DNA of 64,000 bases from Pseudoduganella violaceinigra DSM 15887 (GCF_000425385.1 NZ_KE384357.1:483182-547181), one strand, 5' to 3'. Shown: positions 40,251-49,489, counted from the stretch's first letter. A program made the numbers and translations. Notes: generated by a model not told the origin, from the sequence alone.

Positions 40251-42623
40251 TCAGTGCGCGGGCGTCATCGGCGCCACGATCGAGCCGGGCACGATGAAGG
40301 CGCCGAAGTCGCGCACCATTGCTTTGATAAACGGGTCGGCGGCGACCGTTTCTTCGGCGGCGCGCTGGCAATTGTCGCGGTGAGCCTGGGCTTCGACGCT
40401 GGTGGTGTACCAGGCCTTGCCGATTTCGGTCTCGACGCGCACCGGGCGGCCGAAGCGCTCGGTCAGCGCCGACGTCAGTTTTTCCACGTTGGCCGGCGTG
40501 GCCCAGGTTTCGATCGGGCAGCGGATGCGGAAGACCGACATATCGCCATCGACGCTGCAACCGACCAGTTCGGCCTGGGTCGCCAGCTGCTGCGCCACGC
40601 CGCGCAGCGGCAGGTGGGCCGCCAGCGCGGGCCAGTTGCCATCCCAGCCCAGTTCAGGCACCGGGGTGATGACATATTCGTACGGCGCCTTGGCCGCTGC
40701 TGCCGCGCGCTGCTGCGGCGCGGCCTGCGCCATGCCGCCGATGTGGTCGGCGCCGGCCGGTACGGCGGAATCGTCGGAGAACGCCGTCACCCAAGGCGGC
40801 AGGTCGTCCTCTTCCGCGTGCTGCTGCGGGGCGGCGGCGCGCTGCTGCATGTGCGCCGGCGCTGCCATGACGGCGGCGCCGCCCGGCTGCTCTTCCCATG
40901 GCGGGGTGGCCGGCGCGGCGGGCGCGCTTGGCGCCGGGGCGTCTTCCCACGGTGCCGGCGCGCGTGCTGCCGGCGCCGCAGGCGTCTGGGCGGCAGGCTG
41001 CGCGGCGCGCGCTGCGGCGGATGGCGCGGCGGCTGGAGCGGCATTGGCCGGCGCCGGCGTTTCGGCCGGACGCGCAGGCGCCGGGGCGCGCTGGCCGGTA
41101 CGGGCAGCGGCGGCGGCGCGCGCCGCTTCCAGCGCGGCGGTGATGGCCATCTTTGCTGGGCTCATTGGACGGCTGTCGGCGGCTGGCGCCGCCTGCGGGG
41201 CCGGTGCTGCCACCGGCTGCGGCGCTGGCCGCACCGCAGCTGCAGGGGCTGCAGGGGCAGCGGCAGGAACGCTAGCCAGCCGCGCAGCGGCCGGCGCATT
41301 GGCGGCCGGCGCGGCAGCTGGAGCGACCTGTTGCACCGGCGGCGCTGGCGGCACCACCGGCGCGGGCGCAGCGGCGGGTGCCGGCTGGCCGACAGGCACG
41401 CTCAGGCGGTCCACCGTCGCCACATTGGCCGCCATGGCCGCAGCGGCAGCCGCGCGGGCTGGATTCGCGCCCGCCGGGCGCGCCGCTACCGGGGCGCCGG
41501 CCGGTTGGCCATCGGCGCCACCGATACCGGGCCGAAAGGCAAGCATGCGTAACAGGGTCATGGAGAAGCCGGCATATTCGTCCGGCGCCAGTCCCAGTTC
41601 ATTGCGCCCGTGCACGGCGATCTGGTAAAACAGCTGCACCTCCTCCGCGTCGAACAGCGAAGCAAGGCGCACGATATCGTTATATTCAGGCAGGTCCACC
41701 GGCACCGCCGACGGCACGCTCTGCGCCAGCGCAATCCGGTGCAGCAAGGTGCCCAGGTCCTGCAAGGCGCCGTTATAGGACAGCGAACGGGCCGCCATCT
41801 CATCGGCCACCGCCATCAGGTCCGCGCCATCCTTATTGGCCAGCGCATCGAGCAGGCGCACCAGGTAGGACTGGTCCAGGGCGCCCAGCATGCCCTGCAC
41901 CGCATCGAGCGTCACGGCGCCGGCGGCATAGGCGATCGCCTGGTCGGTCAGCGACAGCGCGTCGCGCATCGAACCATGCGCCCCCTGCGCCAGCAAGCGC
42001 AAGGCGGGCTGCTCGAACACCACGTGTTCCTGGCCAAGGATATTTTCCAGGTGGCCGACGATATGCCCCGGCGGCATCTGCTTCAGGTTGAACTGCAGGC
42101 AGCGCGACAGCACGGTGACGGGAATCTTCTGCGGATCGGTGGTCGCCAGGATGAATTTCACATGCTCGGGCGGCTCTTCCAGCGTCTTCAGCATGGCGTT
42201 GAAGGCGTGGTTGGTCAGCATGTGCACCTCGTCGATCATATAGACCTTGAAGCGCGCATTGGACGGGGCGTACACTGCCTGCTCCAGCAGCTGCGCCATT
42301 TCATCGACGCCGCGGTTGGACGCCGCGTCCATCTCGACATAGTCGACAAAGCGGCCGCCGTCGATGGCGGTACAAGCCTCGCACACGCCGCAGGGAGTGG
42401 CCGTGATGCCGCCGTTGCCGTCCGGGCCGACGCAATTGAGCGACTTGGCCAGGATGCGGGACAGCGTCGTCTTGCCGACACCGCGTGTCCCGGTAAACAG
42501 GTAGGCGTGGTGCAGGCGCCCGGTATGCAGCGCGTGGGTCAGCGCACGCACAACGTGCTCCTGGCCGACAAGCGTTTCAAAGTTCCGGGGACGGTATTTG
42601 CGAGCGAGGACTTGATAGGACAT
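40251..42623 (-). CDS. dnaX: DNA polymerase III subunits gamma and tau
   Basis: 790 residues. The clamp-loader ATPase is N-terminal: MSYQVLARKYRPRNFETLVGQEHVV, Walker A GTRGVGKTT, the zinc-binding CVGPDG...CGVCEAC, Walker B MIDEVHML and SRCLQFNLKQ. A very long Ala/Pro-rich linker (about 400-620) leads to the tau C-terminal domain. The start at 42623 begins the family N-terminus; the frame is open another 600 bp upstream but covers another gene's antisense. It loads the sliding clamp and couples the replisome to helicase. Whether a gamma form is made by frameshifting cannot be told. Confidence 0.97.
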   Translation of the reverse strand: MSYQVLARKYRPRNFETLVGQEHVVRALTHALHTGRLHHAYLFTGTRGVGKTTLSRILAKSLNCVGPDGNGGITATPCGVCEACTAIDGGRFVDYVEMDAASNRGVDEMAQLLEQAVYAPSNARFKVYMIDEVHMLTNHAFNAMLKTLEEPPEHVKFILATTDPQKIPVTVLSRCLQFNLKQMPPGHIVGHLENILGQEHVVFEQPALRLLAQGAHGSMRDALSLTDQAIAYAAGAVTLDAVQGMLGALDQSYLVRLLDALANKDGADLMAVADEMAARSLSYNGALQDLGTLLHRIALAQSVPSAVPVDLPEYNDIVRLASLFDAEEVQLFYQIAVHGRNELGLAPDEYAGFSMTLLRMLAFRPGIGGADGQPAGAPVAARPAGANPARAAAAAAMAANVATVDRLSVPVGQPAPAAAPAPVVPPAPPVQQVAPAAAPAANAPAAARLASVPAAAPAAPAAAVRPAPQPVAAPAPQAAPAADSRPMSPAKMAITAALEAARAAAAARTGQRAPAPARPAETPAPANAAPAAAPSAAARAAQPAAQTPAAPAARAPAPWEDAPAPSAPAAPATPPWEEQPGGAAVMAAPAHMQQRAAAPQQHAEEDDLPPWVTAFSDDSAVPAGADHIGGMAQAAPQQRAAAAAKAPYEYVITPVPELGWDGNWPALAAHLPLRGVAQQLATQAELVGCSVDGDMSVFRIRCPIETWATPANVEKLTSALTERFGRPVRVETEIGKAWYTTSVEAQAHRDNCQRAAEETVAADPFIKAMVRDFGAFIVPGSIVAPMTPAH

Positions 42624-42719
42624 GTGCGCGATTTTACCGTAGATAGCAGACACTGCGGACAACATTAGACGTTTGGCCAGACTTGCCCTACACTTTTCCT
42701 TTTTTGCAACCATGCAACC

Positions 42720-43391
42720 ATGAAAAAGCTCCTTCTGATCTCGCTGCTGGCCGCCGCCAGCCTGGCCCAGGCCCAGGAACGCGAATGGATCACCTATAAG
42801 AAGTTCGTCGACCTGATCCGGCAGGACCGCTATTTCGCCCTGCCCCAGGCCGAGCGCGACAAGCTGGATTTCTACCTGGAGCTGGAGCCGGTCAACCCGA
42901 AATTCAAGGCCGCCGACATGAATCTGACGGTGCTCCATGCCGGCACGCGCACCGCCCTGCCGCTGGACGAAGCCGCCCACCTGCGCATGGCGCCGGACCA
43001 GCAATGGCTGGCCGAAAACGCCAAGGTCCTGACCACGCTGCCCAAAGGGGAAAAGATCAGCGTGGCCTACAAGCTCGATGCCGTGATCCCGGAAGGCACG
43101 CAATGGTCGTATAACGGCCTGATGGGCAGCATCGCCCAAGGCAATGGCGCCATGAAGAAGCTTTCGGGCTACTTTGGGTATGTCAACTGGTTCGCTTCGA
43201 AGATCACGGCGGTCCGCCTCATCTTCGACAAGCCCGCCCAACTGACGATCCAGTCGAAAAACGGCACCAAGCGCTACCTCAGCGACGCCGCCAACGCCAT
43301 CCGGCTGGCGCCCGATGCCGCCCTGCTCAAGGAAAACCCGGTGATCGAAGTGTCCATACGCCCGCTGAAAGCCGAGCTCGACAGCGAGTAA
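42720..43391 (+). CDS. secreted protein, resembles DUF2987
   Basis: 223 residues with signal peptide MKKLLLISLLAAASLAQAQ. The mature part (REWITYKKFVDLIRQDRYFALPQAERDKLDFYLELEP) looks like DUF2987 periplasmic proteins of unknown function, a family call from memory. Divergent from dnaX with about 96 bp between. A strong bidirectional terminator follows and separates it from the SRP RNA gene coming from the other side. Confidence 0.65.
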   Translation: MKKLLLISLLAAASLAQAQEREWITYKKFVDLIRQDRYFALPQAERDKLDFYLELEPVNPKFKAADMNLTVLHAGTRTALPLDEAAHLRMAPDQQWLAENAKVLTTLPKGEKISVAYKLDAVIPEGTQWSYNGLMGSIAQGNGAMKKLSGYFGYVNWFASKITAVRLIFDKPAQLTIQSKNGTKRYLSDAANAIRLAPDAALLKENPVIEVSIRPLKAELDSE

Positions 43392-43396
43392 GAAGG

Positions 43397-43451
43397 AAAA
43401 AAGGGACCTACGCGCGCTCCGGCAAACCGGAGAGTGTGTACGTCCCTTTTT
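43397..43451. terminator. bidirectional intrinsic terminator
   Basis: A long hairpin with arms around 43401-43423 and 43427-43447 (GGGAC...CTCCGG / CCGGAG...GTCCC) and a CAAA loop, flanked by an A-run at 43396-43402 and a T-run at 43447-43451. It can serve both the secreted-protein gene (plus) and the SRP RNA (minus). Confidence 0.88.
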
Positions 43452-43462
43452 AGGAATTCAGG

Positions 43463-43560
43463 AGGCGAGCCTGATCTGCGGCACTTGCGGTGAACAGCTT
43501 TGGCTGCTTCGTTCCCGACCTGACCAGGTTAACCGTGCCACAATGCGCAGGGGCCCGCCC
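43463..43560 (-). ncRNA. ffs: 4.5S RNA of the signal recognition particle
   Basis: The minus strand contains the universally conserved Ffh-binding core ACCTGGTCAGGTC followed by GGGAACGAAGCAGCCAA, as in E. coli 4.5S RNA (CCAGGTCAGGTCCGGAAGGAAGCAGCCAA there). The outer parts (GGCGGGCCCCTG and CAGGCTCGCC) pair to form the long hairpin. Length about 98 bases fits the small bacterial SRP RNA. It partners Ffh for co-translational membrane targeting. It lies between ubiD and a bidirectional terminator. Confidence 0.95.
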
Positions 43561-43567
43561 GGCGGCA

Positions 43568-43597
43568 ATTATAGGCTATAAACCGAGCTGCTGCCAA
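43568..43597 (-). promoter_or_regulatory. sigma-70 promoter of ffs
   Basis: On the minus strand TTGGCA (43592-43597) and TATAAT (43568-43573) are 18 bp apart, placing transcription start at about 43560, the 5' end of the RNA. The -35 lies inside the 3' end of ubiD. Confidence 0.8.
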
Positions 43598-45060
43598 ATA
43601 TCATCGACGCGTGCCTTCACTTCGGGCGTCATGGCGATGGTCGTCCCCCACTCGCGGCTGGTTTCACCCGGCCATTTATTGGTGGCGTCGATGCCCATTT
43701 TGCTGCCCAGGCCGCTGACCGGCGAAGCGAAATCCAGGTAATCGATCGGCGTATGGTCGACCAGGGTGGTATCGCGGGTCGGATCGACGCGCGTCGTGAT
43801 CGCCCAGATCACCTCTTTCCAGTCGCGGATATTCACGTCCTCGTCCACCACGATAATGAACTTGGTATACATGAACTGGCGCAGGAAGCTCCACACCCCG
43901 AACATCACGCGCTTGGCGTGGCCGGCGTACTGTTTGCGGATTTGCACCACCGCCATCCGGTAACTGCAGCCTTCCGGCGGCAGGTAGAAGTCGGTGATCT
44001 CGCTGAACTGCTTCTGCAGCAGCGGCACGAACACCTCATTCAGCGCCACGCCCAGCACGGCCGGTTCGTCCGGCGGTTTGCCGGTGTAGGTCGAATGGTA
44101 GATCGGGTCGCGCCGCATGGTGATACGGTCGATGGTGAAGACCGGGAACCAGTCCTGCTCATTGTAATAACCGGTGTGGTCGCCATACGGCCCTTCCAGG
44201 CCATGCTCGTAACCGGACGGATGGTTTTCGTCCGGGTAGATATGGCCTTCCAGCACGATCTCCGCCGAGGCCGGCACCCGCAGCTCGCTGCCGATCGCCT
44301 TGACCAGCTCGGTGCGGCTACCGCGCAGCAGGCCGGCAAATTGGTATTCCGACAAGCTGTCCGGCACCGGCGTGACGGCGCCGAGGATGGTGGCCGGGTC
44401 GGCGCCCAAAGCGACGCAGACAGGATAAGGCTGCCCCGGATTGCGGATGCAATGCTCGCGGAAGTCCAGCGCGCCGCCGCGATGGGCCAGCCAGCGCATG
44501 ATCACCTTGTTCGGACCCAGCACCTGCTGGCGGTAGATACCCAGGTTCTGGCGCTTCTTATTGGGGCCCTTTGTAATCACAAGGCCCCATGTAATCAGGG
44601 GCGCCACATCGCCGGGCCAACAATGCTGGATCGGCAGGCGGCTCAGATCCACATCCTTGCCCTCCCAGACGATCTCCTGGCAAGGCGCGCCGCGCATCTC
44701 TTTCGGCGCCATATCCCACACCGCCTTGACCAGGGAGCCCAGTCCCATCAAATCCTTGAAGCCCTTCGGCGGCTCGGGCTCCTTCAGCTGCGCCAGCACA
44801 TGGCCGATCTTGCGCAGCTCGCTCACATCGTCGGCGCCCATCCCCAGCGCCACCCGGCGCGGCGTACCGAACAGGTTGCCCAGCACCGGCATATCGAAAC
44901 CGGCCGGCTTTTCAAACAGGATGGCGGGTCCGCCGGCGCGCAGGGTGCGGTCGCACACCTCGGTCATTTCCAGGTGTGGTGAAACCGGCAAAGTTGTGCG
45001 CTTAAGTTCGCCGATGGCTTGCAGTTGGGAAATAAAATCCCGAAGATCGCGATATTTCAT
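43576..45060 (-). CDS. ubiD: UbiD-family decarboxylase (3-octaprenyl-4-hydroxybenzoate carboxy-lyase)
   Basis: 494 residues, normal for UbiD. Visible features are MKYRDLRDFISQLQAIGELKR, the prenylated-FMN/Mn region NLGIYRQQVLGPNKVIMRWLAHRGGA, and the catalytic-site EHGLEGPYGDHTGYY (glutamate and aspartate). It removes the carboxyl group of polyprenyl-hydroxybenzoate in ubiquinone synthesis with the prenyl-FMN made by UbiX. No ubi genes are adjacent. Its 3' end overlaps the ffs promoter. Confidence 0.95.
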   Translation of the reverse strand: MKYRDLRDFISQLQAIGELKRTTLPVSPHLEMTEVCDRTLRAGGPAILFEKPAGFDMPVLGNLFGTPRRVALGMGADDVSELRKIGHVLAQLKEPEPPKGFKDLMGLGSLVKAVWDMAPKEMRGAPCQEIVWEGKDVDLSRLPIQHCWPGDVAPLITWGLVITKGPNKKRQNLGIYRQQVLGPNKVIMRWLAHRGGALDFREHCIRNPGQPYPVCVALGADPATILGAVTPVPDSLSEYQFAGLLRGSRTELVKAIGSELRVPASAEIVLEGHIYPDENHPSGYEHGLEGPYGDHTGYYNEQDWFPVFTIDRITMRRDPIYHSTYTGKPPDEPAVLGVALNEVFVPLLQKQFSEITDFYLPPEGCSYRMAVVQIRKQYAGHAKRVMFGVWSFLRQFMYTKFIIVVDEDVNIRDWKEVIWAITTRVDPTRDTTLVDHTPIDYLDFASPVSGLGSKMGIDATNKWPGETSREWGTTIAMTPEVKARVDDIWQQLGL

Positions 45061-45546
45061 GCTTTTTTACGATTTTTTTGCTTCGAACAGGTCGTGTGAG
45101 TACTTTTGGTCAAGTCGTTGATTTTATTGGTTTTTGCTAATGTATTCACGAGAAAGCTATACTCAAAAGTAATAAAGAACGTGTTTGTTAGTATTGACGG
45201 GATATATTACGCCTCCTACAATTTGACCTACTTGATGAGCACATGGCCATTATGCCAACTATGTTGTTGCTCATTACATTCACGGAGAATCCGGGCTCCA
45301 CAGACATTTTAAGGAGTGTTTTCACGAGGCGTCTGCCTCTAACCCCGGAAAAAAAGTTGTGTTGCAACTGGCCCCCAATAGACCGGCCAGCTCAGGCAAA
45401 CAATGATGGCGTCCAACCAATACCGTGCGACATGTGCGGCGGTGGGCGAAGATAACACTGATGTAACGACTATGGCACGTCGAATTGACCGCGGTTTTCA
45501 CGCGGCGGGGACGCGTTTTGACTCTTACATTTCAGGGGAGTTCTGA
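45061..45546. other. AT-rich intergenic region without a supported gene
   Basis: About 485 bases. Short open frames at 45106-45312 and 45243-45455 lack ribosome binding sites and coding character. Small hairpins are visible (GAGGC/GCCTC near 45325; CCGCG/CGCGG near 45490). It should contain the promoter of the transglycosylase gene; I see no clear RNA gene. Confidence 0.4.
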
Positions 45547-46473
45547 ATGAACAATCGTTTCAATGGGCTGCTGCTTGGCGCCCGTCTGTGGGCTCGCCAG
45601 CCCGCCGCGTGGATTGCCACGCAGAGCATTTCGGCACGCGGCCTGCTGACCGCGGCTCAGTCCATGCTGAGTCTTTTCGGCATCGCAGCACTGGTCATGG
45701 CTTGCGCCATGGTGGCGCGTCCTGAACTGGCTTCCGAACTGGCCAACGCCCTGCGCGGCGAGCCGCCGGCGGTAGCGCAGGTTGTTGTGGCGCCGCCGCT
45801 GTCCTCGCTGATGGAAGGCCCGGCAACGCGTCCGGCCGCCCTTGTCATCGCCACCGCGACCGAAGAAGCCATCAGCGCCGAAGAAAAGGCCTTCCTCGGC
45901 TCCAAAAAGCAGCAGGAAGCCGTCACCAACTGGCTCTCCAAGCGCTACCGCGTGGCTGGCGATGCGACCAATATGCTGGTCTCGACCGCCTACCTGACCT
46001 CTCGTGAAATCAAGGTCGATCCGCTGCTGATCCTGGCCGTGATGGCGATTGAATCGGGCCTGAACCCGTTCGCCGAAAGCCCGATGGGCGCGCAAGGCCT
46101 GATGCAGGTGATGTCCAAGGTGCACACCGACAAATTCCAGGAAATGGGCGGCGTACAGGCCGCGCTGAACCCGGTGGCCAATATCCGCGTCGGCGCCATG
46201 ATCCTGCGGGATTACGTGGCCAAAGGCGGCTCCGTGGAAGCCGGCCTGAAATCGTATGTCGGCGCGGCCGCGTTCGAATCCGATGACGGCTATGGCGCCC
46301 GCGTACTGGCCGAATACTCGCGCCTGAAGCAGGTCTCCGAAGGCAAGAAGGTGCCATACATCACCCCGCCGCAGATGGCCTCCGCCGCTGCCCCGGCGAA
46401 ACCGAAGGAAGCGCCGACCACCGTCGCCCAAGCCGACAAGCAGATCAGCGCGGACAAGCTGGCCGGCCTGTAA
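45547..46473 (+). CDS. membrane-anchored lytic transglycosylase (SLT domain)
   Basis: 308 residues. A single N-terminal hydrophobic segment (MLSLFGIAALVMACAMVA, about 39-56) follows an unusual 38-residue Arg/Ala-rich N-terminus. The SLT domain is at about 140-240, with catalytic glutamate in LAVMAIESGLNPFAESPMGAQGLMQVM. It should cleave glycan strands of peptidoglycan on the periplasmic face. The Ala/Pro-rich C-terminal tail is not conserved. AGGGGAG upstream of the ATG; monocistronic with a terminator at 46495. Confidence 0.9.
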   Translation: MNNRFNGLLLGARLWARQPAAWIATQSISARGLLTAAQSMLSLFGIAALVMACAMVARPELASELANALRGEPPAVAQVVVAPPLSSLMEGPATRPAALVIATATEEAISAEEKAFLGSKKQQEAVTNWLSKRYRVAGDATNMLVSTAYLTSREIKVDPLLILAVMAIESGLNPFAESPMGAQGLMQVMSKVHTDKFQEMGGVQAALNPVANIRVGAMILRDYVAKGGSVEAGLKSYVGAAAFESDDGYGARVLAEYSRLKQVSEGKKVPYITPPQMASAAAPAKPKEAPTTVAQADKQISADKLAGL

Positions 46474-46494
46474 TCGCCAGCGGCCCCAGCACCG

Positions 46495-46517
46495 AGCCAC
46501 CCACGGGTGGCTTTTTC
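46495..46517 (+). terminator. intrinsic terminator after the transglycosylase gene
   Basis: AGCCACCC (46495-46502) pairs with GGTGGCT (46506-46512) and is followed by five T residues. Confidence 0.85.
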
Positions 46518-46532
46518 TTCGCCTAAATAAAA

Positions 46533-46597
46533 GTCCCCCGTGGGGTCAGGAAGAAAAGTGGACATTGTCCACTTTTCTTCCTGACCCCACGGGGGAC
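46533..46597. repeat. 65-bp perfect palindromic element (32-bp arms)
   Basis: The two 32-base arms are exact inverted copies around a single T. Each arm reads from the outside GTCCCCCGTGGGGTCAGG, eight bases, TGGACA. The inner tip pattern GGGGTCAGG...TGGACA recurs in the element at 56309-56438, and a solo 17-base match to the outer tip lies at 33937-33953. It is a REP-like intergenic repeat, between the convergent transglycosylase and nusB genes. Confidence 0.9.
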
Positions 46598-46655
46598 AAC
46601 AAATTACCCTCCGCAAGGGAGGGCATTGCATGCTACGGCTGCTGCGCGAGGCTGC

Positions 46656-47126
46656 TTAGCGCTTCTTGTCCGCCGCCACTTCGTCGGCGCGCAGTTGGGC
46701 GGCCAGCTTGTCCAGCACGCCGTTGACGTACTTGTGGCCGTCAATCCCGCCGAAGGACTTGGTCAGTTCCACCGCTTCGTTGATCACGACACGGTAAGGG
46801 ATCTCGACGTGGTTCTTCAGCTCGTACGCGCCGATCAGCAGCACGGCGTGCTCGATCGGGGACAGCTCGCCCACGCCGCGATCAACCAGCGACGTGAATT
46901 CTTCGCGCAGCTCGACCGATTGCTTGATGGTGCCGCGCAGCAGGTCGGCGAAGTACTCGCCGTCCGCCTTGTCGAAGCCATGGGCGCTGCGGATATTGTT
47001 GACGACCTTGGTCGCGTCTTCATTGTTCAGCAGCCACTGGTACAGACCCTGCAGCGCGAATTCGCGCGCGCGGTGGCGCGGCGTGCGGTTCTTGCTTGGG
47101 TTGGCGTGCGTCATATTGTCAGTCAT
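46656..47126 (-). CDS. nusB: transcription antitermination factor NusB
   Basis: 156 residues. RHRAREFALQGLYQWLLNN at the N-terminus, ELSPIEHAVLLIGAYELKN in the middle and RVVINEAVELTKSFGGIDGHKYVNGVLDKLA near the end are the family's core helices. NusB with NusE binds boxA RNA and supports rRNA antitermination. It follows ribH, the common nusB-ribH arrangement, with 20 bp between them. Confidence 0.97.
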   Translation of the reverse strand: MTDNMTHANPSKNRTPRHRAREFALQGLYQWLLNNEDATKVVNNIRSAHGFDKADGEYFADLLRGTIKQSVELREEFTSLVDRGVGELSPIEHAVLLIGAYELKNHVEIPYRVVINEAVELTKSFGGIDGHKYVNGVLDKLAAQLRADEVAADKKR

Positions 47127-47146
47127 ATTCTTACCTTCTTGTTGAA

Positions 47147-47635
47147 TTACTCGTCGTCGCCCTGATCCTGGTTCAGCTCTTCCAGGGCGATCGACAGGTT
47201 GGCCATTTCGACGGCGACGCGGGCGGCGTCGGCGCCTTTGATGGCCATGCGCACTTCCGCCTGTTCGTCGTTCTCAGTGGTCAGGATAGCATTGGCGATC
47301 GGGATGCTGTAGTCCAGGCCCACACGCGTGATGCCCGCGCCGGATTCATTGGACACCAGCTCGAAGTGGTAGGTCTCGCCGCGGATCACCGCGCCCAGCG
47401 CGATCAGCGCGTCGAACTGGTTGGACTCAGCCATCTTTTGCAGCACCAGCGGCACTTCCAGCGCGCCCGGCACGGTCACGTGCAGGATGTCTTCGTCTTC
47501 CACGCCCAGGTTCTTCAGTTCTTGCAGGCAGGCCGACAGCAGGCCGTGGCAAACGTCTTCATTGAAGCGCGCTTGCACAATACCGATGCGCAGGTTTTCG
47601 CCGGACAGGTTGGTTTCGTAGGTTGCTACGGTCAT
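47147..47635 (-). CDS. ribH: 6,7-dimethyl-8-ribityllumazine synthase
   Basis: 162 residues. Visible motifs are GIVQARFNEDVCHGLLSACLQEL, the substrate loop VPGALEVPLVLQKMA and the GAVIRGETYHFELVSNESG segment with the catalytic histidine. It condenses the butanone phosphate with the ribitylamino-uracil in riboflavin synthesis. It lies between ribBA (47 bp upstream) and nusB on the same strand. Confidence 0.97.
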   Translation of the reverse strand: MTVATYETNLSGENLRIGIVQARFNEDVCHGLLSACLQELKNLGVEDEDILHVTVPGALEVPLVLQKMAESNQFDALIALGAVIRGETYHFELVSNESGAGITRVGLDYSIPIANAILTTENDEQAEVRMAIKGADAARVAVEMANLSIALEELNQDQGDDE

Positions 47636-47682
47636 GGTGTACCTCTTTCTCAGGTTATCGGTTATCAGCCGCGTTTATTCAG

Positions 47683-48792
47683 TTAAGCGGCAGGTTTGGC
47701 CATGTAGCCGGTGACTTCAAGATTGAAGCCGGTCATCGAAGGCATCTTGCGCGGGCTGGCCAGCAGCTGCATCTTGCGTACGCCAAGGTCGCGCAGGATC
47801 TGCGCGCCAATGCCATAGCTGCGCAGGTCCATGCTGGCGGCGCGGCCGGTCGGGCGTACGTTCTTGTCCAGCGCTTCCAGCTGGCCGAACAGTTGCTCGG
47901 CGGTTTCGCCGCAGTTCAGCAGCACCATCACGCCCTGCTCCGACGCCTTGATCGCCTTCAGCGAAGACGACACGTTCCAGGAGTGGGTGGTGGCTTCGGT
48001 TTCCAGCAGGTCCAGGATGGAAACGGGCTGGTGCACGCGCACCAGCGACTCCTTGCCTGGCGCCATATCGCCGTGCACCAGGGCCAGGTGGGCGGCGCCG
48101 CTTGGCTTGTCGCGGAAAGCGATCATGCGGAAATCGCCGTGCGCGGTGCGCAGCGGACGTTCGGCGATGCGCTCCACCATGCATTCGTTCTGGCTGCGGT
48201 AGTGGATCAGGTCGGCGATCGTGCCGATCTTCAGGCCGTGTTCCTTGGCGAATTCCAGCAACTCCGGCAGGCGTGCCATGGTGCCGTCGTCCTTGATGAT
48301 CTCGCAGATCACGGAAGCCGGCATCAGGCCCGCCATCGCAGTCAGGTCGCAGCCCGCTTCGGTATGGCCGGCGCGCATCAGCACGCCGCCCGGCACCGCG
48401 CGCAGCGGGAAGATGTGGCCCGGCTGCACGATATCGGTCGGCTTGGCGCCCTTGGCCACGGCCACCTGGATGGTCTTGGCACGGTCGGCGGCCGAAATGC
48501 CGGTGGTGACGCCTTCCGCCGCTTCGATCGACACGGTGAAGTTGGTGCCGAACGAGGTGCCGTTCTTGGCCGTCATCATGGTCAGGTCGAGCTGGTTGCA
48601 ATGCTCTTCTGTCAAGGTCAGGCAGACCAGGCCGCGCGCGTGCTTGATCATGAAATTGATCGCTTCCGGCGTGACGTGTTCGGCCGCCAGCACCAGGTCG
48701 CCCTCGTTTTCGCGGTCTTCTTCATCGACCAGGATCACCATCCGACCGGCGCGCAGTTCGTCGACGATTTCTTGGGTGCTGGAAATGGACAT
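47683..48792 (-). CDS. ribBA: 3,4-dihydroxy-2-butanone 4-phosphate synthase with degenerate GTP cyclohydrolase II-like domain
   Basis: 369 residues. The N-terminal RibB domain (1-205) is intact: VDEEDRENEGDLVLAAE, GLVCLTLTEEHCNQL, HIFPLRAVPGGVLMRAGHTEAGCDL. The C-terminal domain aligns with RibA (HLALVHGDMAPGKESLVRVHQP) but lacks the zinc-binding cysteines that normally follow RVHSECLTGDVFGS, so GTP cyclohydrolase activity is not expected. This hybrid is common in betaproteobacteria. The start MSISSTQE at 48792 matches the family N-terminus. No FMN riboswitch is recognisable in the short upstream gap. Confidence 0.93.
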   Translation of the reverse strand: MSISSTQEIVDELRAGRMVILVDEEDRENEGDLVLAAEHVTPEAINFMIKHARGLVCLTLTEEHCNQLDLTMMTAKNGTSFGTNFTVSIEAAEGVTTGISAADRAKTIQVAVAKGAKPTDIVQPGHIFPLRAVPGGVLMRAGHTEAGCDLTAMAGLMPASVICEIIKDDGTMARLPELLEFAKEHGLKIGTIADLIHYRSQNECMVERIAERPLRTAHGDFRMIAFRDKPSGAAHLALVHGDMAPGKESLVRVHQPVSILDLLETEATTHSWNVSSSLKAIKASEQGVMVLLNCGETAEQLFGQLEALDKNVRPTGRAASMDLRSYGIGAQILRDLGVRKMQLLASPRKMPSMTGFNLEVTGYMAKPAA

Positions 48793-48935
48793 ATTTTTTC
48801 CTTTGATGTGAGGCACAGAGCGTTTCTTTGTTAACCCGCTATTTTAAAGGATTTGGAGCAAAACCGCCCCTGAAGCGCCGCCTTTAGGCTTTTTGGCCTA
48901 GACTGGTCCACTTCCCCACCCTGAAGGAGGCAGCG

Positions 48936-49358
48936 ATGAAGACCAGTGGTTCGGCCGTCTGGAGCGGCGGCATCAAGGATGGACGTGGCGCGATCAGCAC
49001 CGTGAGCGGCGCCCTGCAAAGCGCGCCTTACGGCTCTTCCAGCCGCTTCGAGGGCAAACCGGGCACCAATCCGGAGGAATTGATCGGCGCCGCGCATGCG
49101 GGCTGCTTCACCATGGCGCTGTCGCTGATCCTGGGCGAGGCGGGTTTGACCGCCGAAAAGATGGAAACCAAGGCTGAGGTAACTCTTGATAAGGTCGCGG
49201 ACGGGTTCGCCATCACCGCCATCCACCTCGACCTGCGGGCCAAAATTCCAGGCGCCGACAAGGCCACCTTCGAGGAACTTGCCAATAAGGCAAAGATGGG
49301 CTGCCCGGTGTCCAAAGTCCTGAACACCAATATCACCCTCAGCACCACCTTGCTGTAA
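48936..49358 (+). CDS. OsmC-family peroxiredoxin-like protein
   Basis: 140 residues, OsmC/Ohr fold. The two reactive cysteines are in GAAHAGCFTMALSLIL (about Cys52) and KMGCPVSKVL (about Cys124), both conserved. Family members reduce organic hydroperoxides. Strong AGGAGG before the ATG. It stands alone, divergent from ribBA. A hairpin (TCGCCGGG/CCCGGCGA, 49364-49390) follows the stop but lacks a T-run. Confidence 0.92.
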   Translation: MKTSGSAVWSGGIKDGRGAISTVSGALQSAPYGSSSRFEGKPGTNPEELIGAAHAGCFTMALSLILGEAGLTAEKMETKAEVTLDKVADGFAITAIHLDLRAKIPGADKATFEELANKAKMGCPVSKVLNTNITLSTTLL

Positions 49359-49489
49359 TCCACTCGCCGGGGCGCCTCGCGTCCCGGCGATTCGAAAGGC
49401 TCAATTACAGGCGTTTGAAATAAGCTGCGCCTGCGGCCGGCAAAATAGCGCCCCCATTTGAGGAAAACGAGGAAGAAAGCCCGGTCGGA

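Noticed and set aside
40402..41628. Ala/Gly-rich plus-strand frames over the dnaX linker
   Set aside because: They arise from the Ala/Pro-rich linker of tau; no start signals and no domains.
45106..45312. 68-codon frame in the ubiD/transglycosylase gap
   Set aside because: No ribosome binding site, atypical composition and no recognisable family.
48793..48935. Possible FMN riboswitch upstream of ribBA
   Set aside because: The gap is about 140 bases and shared with the divergent OsmC gene promoter; none of the conserved RFN-element helices could be recognised.
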